DNA of 9,505 nt, from contig CAZAQL010000101.1 in the NCBI GenBank assembly GCA_964487295.1, forward strand, positions 1 to 9,505, written 5' to 3'. The position numbers and the translations under genes were made by a program. This document shows positions 6,529-9,505 of the stretch, piece by piece. Position 1 is the stretch's first letter. Each line of letters starts with the position of its first letter. The notes under the pieces were generated by a model. It made no database searches and was not told the DNA's origin. It saw nothing but the letters and a program-made list of their open reading frames with translations. The DNA comes from JAPEKQ01 sp964487295 (GTDB taxonomy: Bacteria > Joyebacterota > Joyebacteria > Joyebacterales > Joyebacteraceae).

Positions 6529-9072
6529 ATGGCGAGCGACGCAAGCACCACACTCTCGAACACCGTTCCCCGACTCCGCGAGGCGATCGTACGCCATGCC
6601 CGGTATACGCTCGGTCTGGAGCCCTCGGAGCTTGGCTGTGATGACATGTTCCGTGCCGTGAGCCTCGCCGTCCGCGAGTTCCTCGTAGACGGCATGTTGG
6701 CCACGGAGCGGCGCTACGACTCGCACGACGCGAAGCGCCTGTACTACCTCTCCATGGAGTTCCTCGTCGGTCGCTCGCTCGGGAACAACCTGCTGAACCT
6801 CGGCCTCTTCGACTCCTGTCGTCGCGCGGTGGAGGATCTCGGCGTCGACCTCGAGGAGGTCCGCGAGTGCGAGCGGGACGCGGCCCTCGGCAACGGCGGA
6901 CTCGGTCGCCTGGCGGCCTGTTTCCTGGACTCTCTCGCGACGCTCGACATGCCGGGCTACGGCTACGGCATCAACTACCAGTACGGCCTCTTCAAACAGC
7001 GCATCGATCACGGCTACCAGCGCGAGCAGCCCGACAACTGGATGTCATCGTCCAACCCGTGGCTGCTCGAGCGCTCCAACGAGTCGATCGTCGTGCCCGT
7101 CTACGGGTGGGTCGAGGAGCAGCGAGACGCGCTCGGACTCCCGAGGCGCGTGTGGCTCGGCCAGCGGATCGTCATCGGCGTTCCGTCGGACATGCCGATC
7201 GTCGGCTACGGCGGCAGGACGGTGAACTTCCTCCGCCTCTTCTCGGCGCGCTCCTCCGAGGACTTCGACATGCAGATCTTCAACCAGGGCGAGTACCTCC
7301 GCGCCGTGCAGCAGAAGATCGCGTCGGAGACCGTCTCGAAGGTGCTCTACCCCTCCGACTCCGTCGAGCAGGGCCGGGAGCTCAGGCTCATCCAGGAGTA
7401 CTTCCTGGTCGCGTGCGCCGTCCGCGATCTCGTCCGGCGCTTCGACGCGAAGCACGATCGCATTGACGATTTCTCCACGAAGGTCGCCATCCACCTCAAC
7501 GACACGCACCCGGCTCTCGCGATCGCCGAACTCATGCGCATTCTCATCGACGAGCGGAACGTCGTCTGGGAGAACGCGTGGAAGATCGCCCAGGAGACCT
7601 TCGCATACACGAACCACACCCTCATGCCGGAGGCCCTCGAGACCTGGCCCACGGCGCTCCTGCACCGCGTCGTGCCTCGGCACCTCGAGATCATACGCGA
7701 GATCGACGAGCGCTTCGGGGAACATCTTCGCGACGTGTGGCCGGAGGACGCCGCGAGGCGCCGCCACGTGCGCATCGTCGATACGGTCGGGGAGGAGCGG
7801 GTGCGCATGGCTCACCTCTCGATCGTGGGAAGCCACTCGATCAACGGGGTCGCCGATCTTCACACCGAGCTTCTCAAGAGCGATGTCGTTCCGGACTTCA
7901 ACGCGCTCTGGCCGGAGCGCTTCAAGAGCGTGACGAACGGCGTGACGCAGCGGCGGTGGCTTCAGAAGGCGAATCCGGCGCTCGCGTCCCTGCTCGACCG
8001 GACCATCGGCGCGTCGTGGGTGACCGATCTGGAGGAGCTCCGCCGGCTCGAGAAGCACCTCGACGATGAGTCATTCCTCGACGCGTTCGCCGCGGCGAAG
8101 CACGAGAACAAGGAGATCCTCGCCGCGACGATCCTCGAGACCACGGGCACGAGGGTCGATCCCTACACGATGTTCGACGTGCATGTGAAGCGCATCCACG
8201 AGTACAAGCGACAGCTGCTCAACGTGTTGCGCATCGTGCACGAGTACATCCAGCTCGTCGACGACGGCGTCGAGCCGGCCGCCCCGCGGACCTACATCTT
8301 CGCGGGGAAGGCGGCGCCCGGGTACTGGGCGGCGAAGCAGATCATCAAGCTCATCAACAACGTGGCCGACATCGTGAACCGCGACGCGAAGGCGACAGGT
8401 CTCATGCGGGTCGTCTTCCTGCCAGACTACCGCGTCTCGCTGGCCGAGCGGATCATACCTGCGGCCGACGTCAGCGAGCAGATCTCAACTGCGGGAACCG
8501 AGGCATCAGGGACCGGCAACATGAAGCTCGCCATGAACGGCGCCCTGACGGTGGGCACTCTCGACGGCGCGAACATCGAGATCCGTTCGGAGGTGGGCGA
8601 GGAGAACGTGTTCATCTTCGGCCACACGGCCGATGAGATCGCCGATATTCGCGGCCGGCGCGCCTACGATCCGCGTGCGCTCCGCGAAGCCGACGAGGGG
8701 ATCCGCCGGACACTCGACGCGCTCGCCTCGGACCGGTTCAGCCCGCGGGAACCGGGTCTCTTCGAGTGGGTGCACGACGCTCTGATGAGCCCGGACGATC
8801 CGTATCTTCATCTCGCCGATCTTCCCTCCTATAGGGAGGTGCAGGGGCGAGTCGGCGCCGAGTACCGGGACCAGGGAGGATGGCGCAGGAAGGCTCTCCT
8901 CAACGTGGCGCGTATCGGACGCTTCTCGAGCGACCGGGCCGTGAGAGAGTACGCGAGGGATATCTGGGATCTGCAGGCGTTCCCGCCGGACAGCGGCGAG
9001 AGCGACGGGTCCGACGCCCGCGAGGAAGAGCGCCCGTCTACTGCTCCGAGAGCGCGTCCCTCACCTTCGTGA
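6529..9072 (+). CDS. glgP: Glycogen/starch phosphorylase (GT35 family)
   Basis: The enzyme removes terminal alpha-1,4-linked glucose from glycogen or maltodextrin with phosphate, releasing glucose-1-phosphate in the cytoplasm. At 847 residues it is of usual length and homologous to the family from about residue 17. The pyridoxal-phosphate signature EASGTGNMKLAMN lies at 658-670 with Lys666 as the cofactor lysine. Other family blocks are GNGGLGRLAACFLDS (121-135), HLNDTHPALAIAELMR (322-337), NHTLMPEALETWP (362-374, His363 matching the active-site His377 of rabbit muscle enzyme) and VHVKRIHEYKRQLLN (551-565). The N-terminal phosphorylation segment of animal enzymes is absent. ATG 6529 is the best start; AGGAAGG (6508-6514) is 14 bases upstream, further than normal. 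The 84-base gap to the cyclase contains no convincing promoter or terminator, so co-transcription is possible. The family fold ends near Trp813; the last 34 residues are a Ser/Pro/Glu/Arg-rich tail whose end overlaps the opposite-strand kinase gene. Confidence 0.96.
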   Translation: MASDASTTLSNTVPRLREAIVRHARYTLGLEPSELGCDDMFRAVSLAVREFLVDGMLATERRYDSHDAKRLYYLSMEFLVGRSLGNNLLNLGLFDSCRRAVEDLGVDLEEVRECERDAALGNGGLGRLAACFLDSLATLDMPGYGYGINYQYGLFKQRIDHGYQREQPDNWMSSSNPWLLERSNESIVVPVYGWVEEQRDALGLPRRVWLGQRIVIGVPSDMPIVGYGGRTVNFLRLFSARSSEDFDMQIFNQGEYLRAVQQKIASETVSKVLYPSDSVEQGRELRLIQEYFLVACAVRDLVRRFDAKHDRIDDFSTKVAIHLNDTHPALAIAELMRILIDERNVVWENAWKIAQETFAYTNHTLMPEALETWPTALLHRVVPRHLEIIREIDERFGEHLRDVWPEDAARRRHVRIVDTVGEERVRMAHLSIVGSHSINGVADLHTELLKSDVVPDFNALWPERFKSVTNGVTQRRWLQKANPALASLLDRTIGASWVTDLEELRRLEKHLDDESFLDAFAAAKHENKEILAATILETTGTRVDPYTMFDVHVKRIHEYKRQLLNVLRIVHEYIQLVDDGVEPAAPRTYIFAGKAAPGYWAAKQIIKLINNVADIVNRDAKATGLMRVVFLPDYRVSLAERIIPAADVSEQISTAGTEASGTGNMKLAMNGALTVGTLDGANIEIRSEVGEENVFIFGHTADEIADIRGRRAYDPRALREADEGIRRTLDALASDRFSPREPGLFEWVHDALMSPDDPYLHLADLPSYREVQGRVGAEYRDQGGWRRKALLNVARIGRFSSDRAVREYARDIWDLQAFPPDSGESDGSDAREEERPSTAPRARPSPS

Positions 9073-9505
9073 CGAGCTTCGCCGCGAGGTAGGGTTTCTG
9101 GATGAACCCCGCGAGACCCTTTCCCACGAACCGGTCGGCGATCTCCCGCTCCCCGTAGCCGCTCGAGAGGATGATGGGAAGATCGGGATCGAGCTCCCTC
9201 AGCTCGCGGAACGTCTCCTCTCCCCCCATGTTCGGCATCGTCAGATCGAGGAGGACGCAGACGATCCTGTCGGCGTGCTTCCGGTAGGCCTCGATGGCCT
9301 TGACGCCGTCGGAGGCCGTGATGACCTCGAAACCGGCCCGCTCGAGCATCCGCTGGGTCACGCTTCGCACCGTCTGTTCGTCGTCCACGAGAAGCACCGA
9401 GCCTCCGCCCTGGCCCCAGGCGGCTCGCGGCTCGCGCTCGTCGCCGCGCGCCGCGGCCATCTCCTGCTGGTCGCCGGCTGCGGGAATGAGCACACGGAAC
9501 GTCGT
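9038..9505 (-). CDS. Hybrid sensor histidine kinase, C-terminal receiver domain (5' part beyond window)
   Basis: The reading frame is open to the right edge (156 codons including TAG at 9040-9038), so the gene starts outside the window. The first visible residues, TTFRVLIPAA, match the last strand of a histidine-kinase ATPase domain (typically GTTFRVxLP). This points to a hybrid kinase rather than a free response regulator. A linker of about 25 residues, rich in Ala, Arg, Glu and Gly, leads to a receiver domain at 36-155 of the visible part. Its parts are the acidic pair Asp41-Asp42 (LLVDDE), phospho-acceptor Asp87 in LLDLTMP, Ser115 in SSGYGE and Lys137 in IQKPY, all the residues needed for phosphotransfer. 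A GTG at 9493 could serve as an internal start but has no Shine-Dalgarno sequence in the visible bases. No output domain follows, so the receiver probably modulates the kinase itself or passes phosphate on. The stop lies inside the end of the convergent glycogen phosphorylase gene. Confidence 0.88.
   Translation of the reverse strand, partial: TTFRVLIPAAGDQQEMAAARGDEREPRAAWGQGGGSVLLVDDEQTVRSVTQRMLERAGFEVITASDGVKAIEAYRKHADRIVCVLLDLTMPNMGGEETFRELRELDPDLPIILSSGYGEREIADRFVGKGLAGFIQKPYLAAKLVTKVRDALSEQ

Overview
This is GC-rich bacterial DNA, roughly two-thirds GC with codon third positions strongly biased to G or C. It carries ordinary chromosomal genes: a molybdenum hydroxylase, a diguanylate cyclase, a glycogen phosphorylase and a hybrid sensor kinase. 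I see no mobile elements, CRISPR array, tRNA or rRNA. A sigma-54-type promoter, a multi-PAS/GAF/GGDEF sensor and a secreted Asp/Gly repeat protein fit a free-living, probably Gram-negative bacterium. GC-rich candidate phyla of the FCB group or a deltaproteobacterium-like lineage are possible, but that is inference and no phylogenetic marker is present.

Layout. (1) Positions 1-3363, minus strand: a two-gene operon. The upstream gene encodes the molybdopterin-binding large subunit of a xanthine dehydrogenase/aldehyde oxidase family enzyme. Its stop overlaps the start (ATGA) of a secreted protein that is cut by the left window edge. (2) Positions 3364-3762: a divergent intergenic region of about 400 bases. 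It holds a good sigma-70-like promoter facing left, a very good sigma-54-like promoter facing right, two inverted repeats between them, and a run of small perfect hairpins in the rightward leader. (3) Positions 3763-6444, plus strand: a cytoplasmic PAS-GAF-PAS-PAS-GAF-GGDEF diguanylate cyclase whose best-supported start is a non-canonical ATC behind a perfect AGGAGG. (4) Positions 6529-9072, plus strand: glycogen phosphorylase, 84 bases downstream and possibly co-transcribed. (5) Positions 9038-9505, minus strand: the C-terminal end of a hybrid histidine kinase, converging on and overlapping the glycogen phosphorylase gene by 35 bases.

How the genes may work together. The divergent region sets two separately controlled units back to back: a purine- or aldehyde-type hydroxylase operon, and a sigma-54-dependent cyclic-di-GMP signalling gene followed by glycogen breakdown. 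The arrangement suggests, without proving, that the cyclase and glycogen mobilisation respond to the same nutritional cue. The hydroxylase lacks its usual FeS and FAD partner genes here, so these must lie elsewhere or not exist. I found no clear case of a wholly new defence or mobile system. The most unusual points are the divergent promoter and leader region, the ATC start, the cysteine-rich sensor domains and the hydroxylase/secreted-protein pairing.
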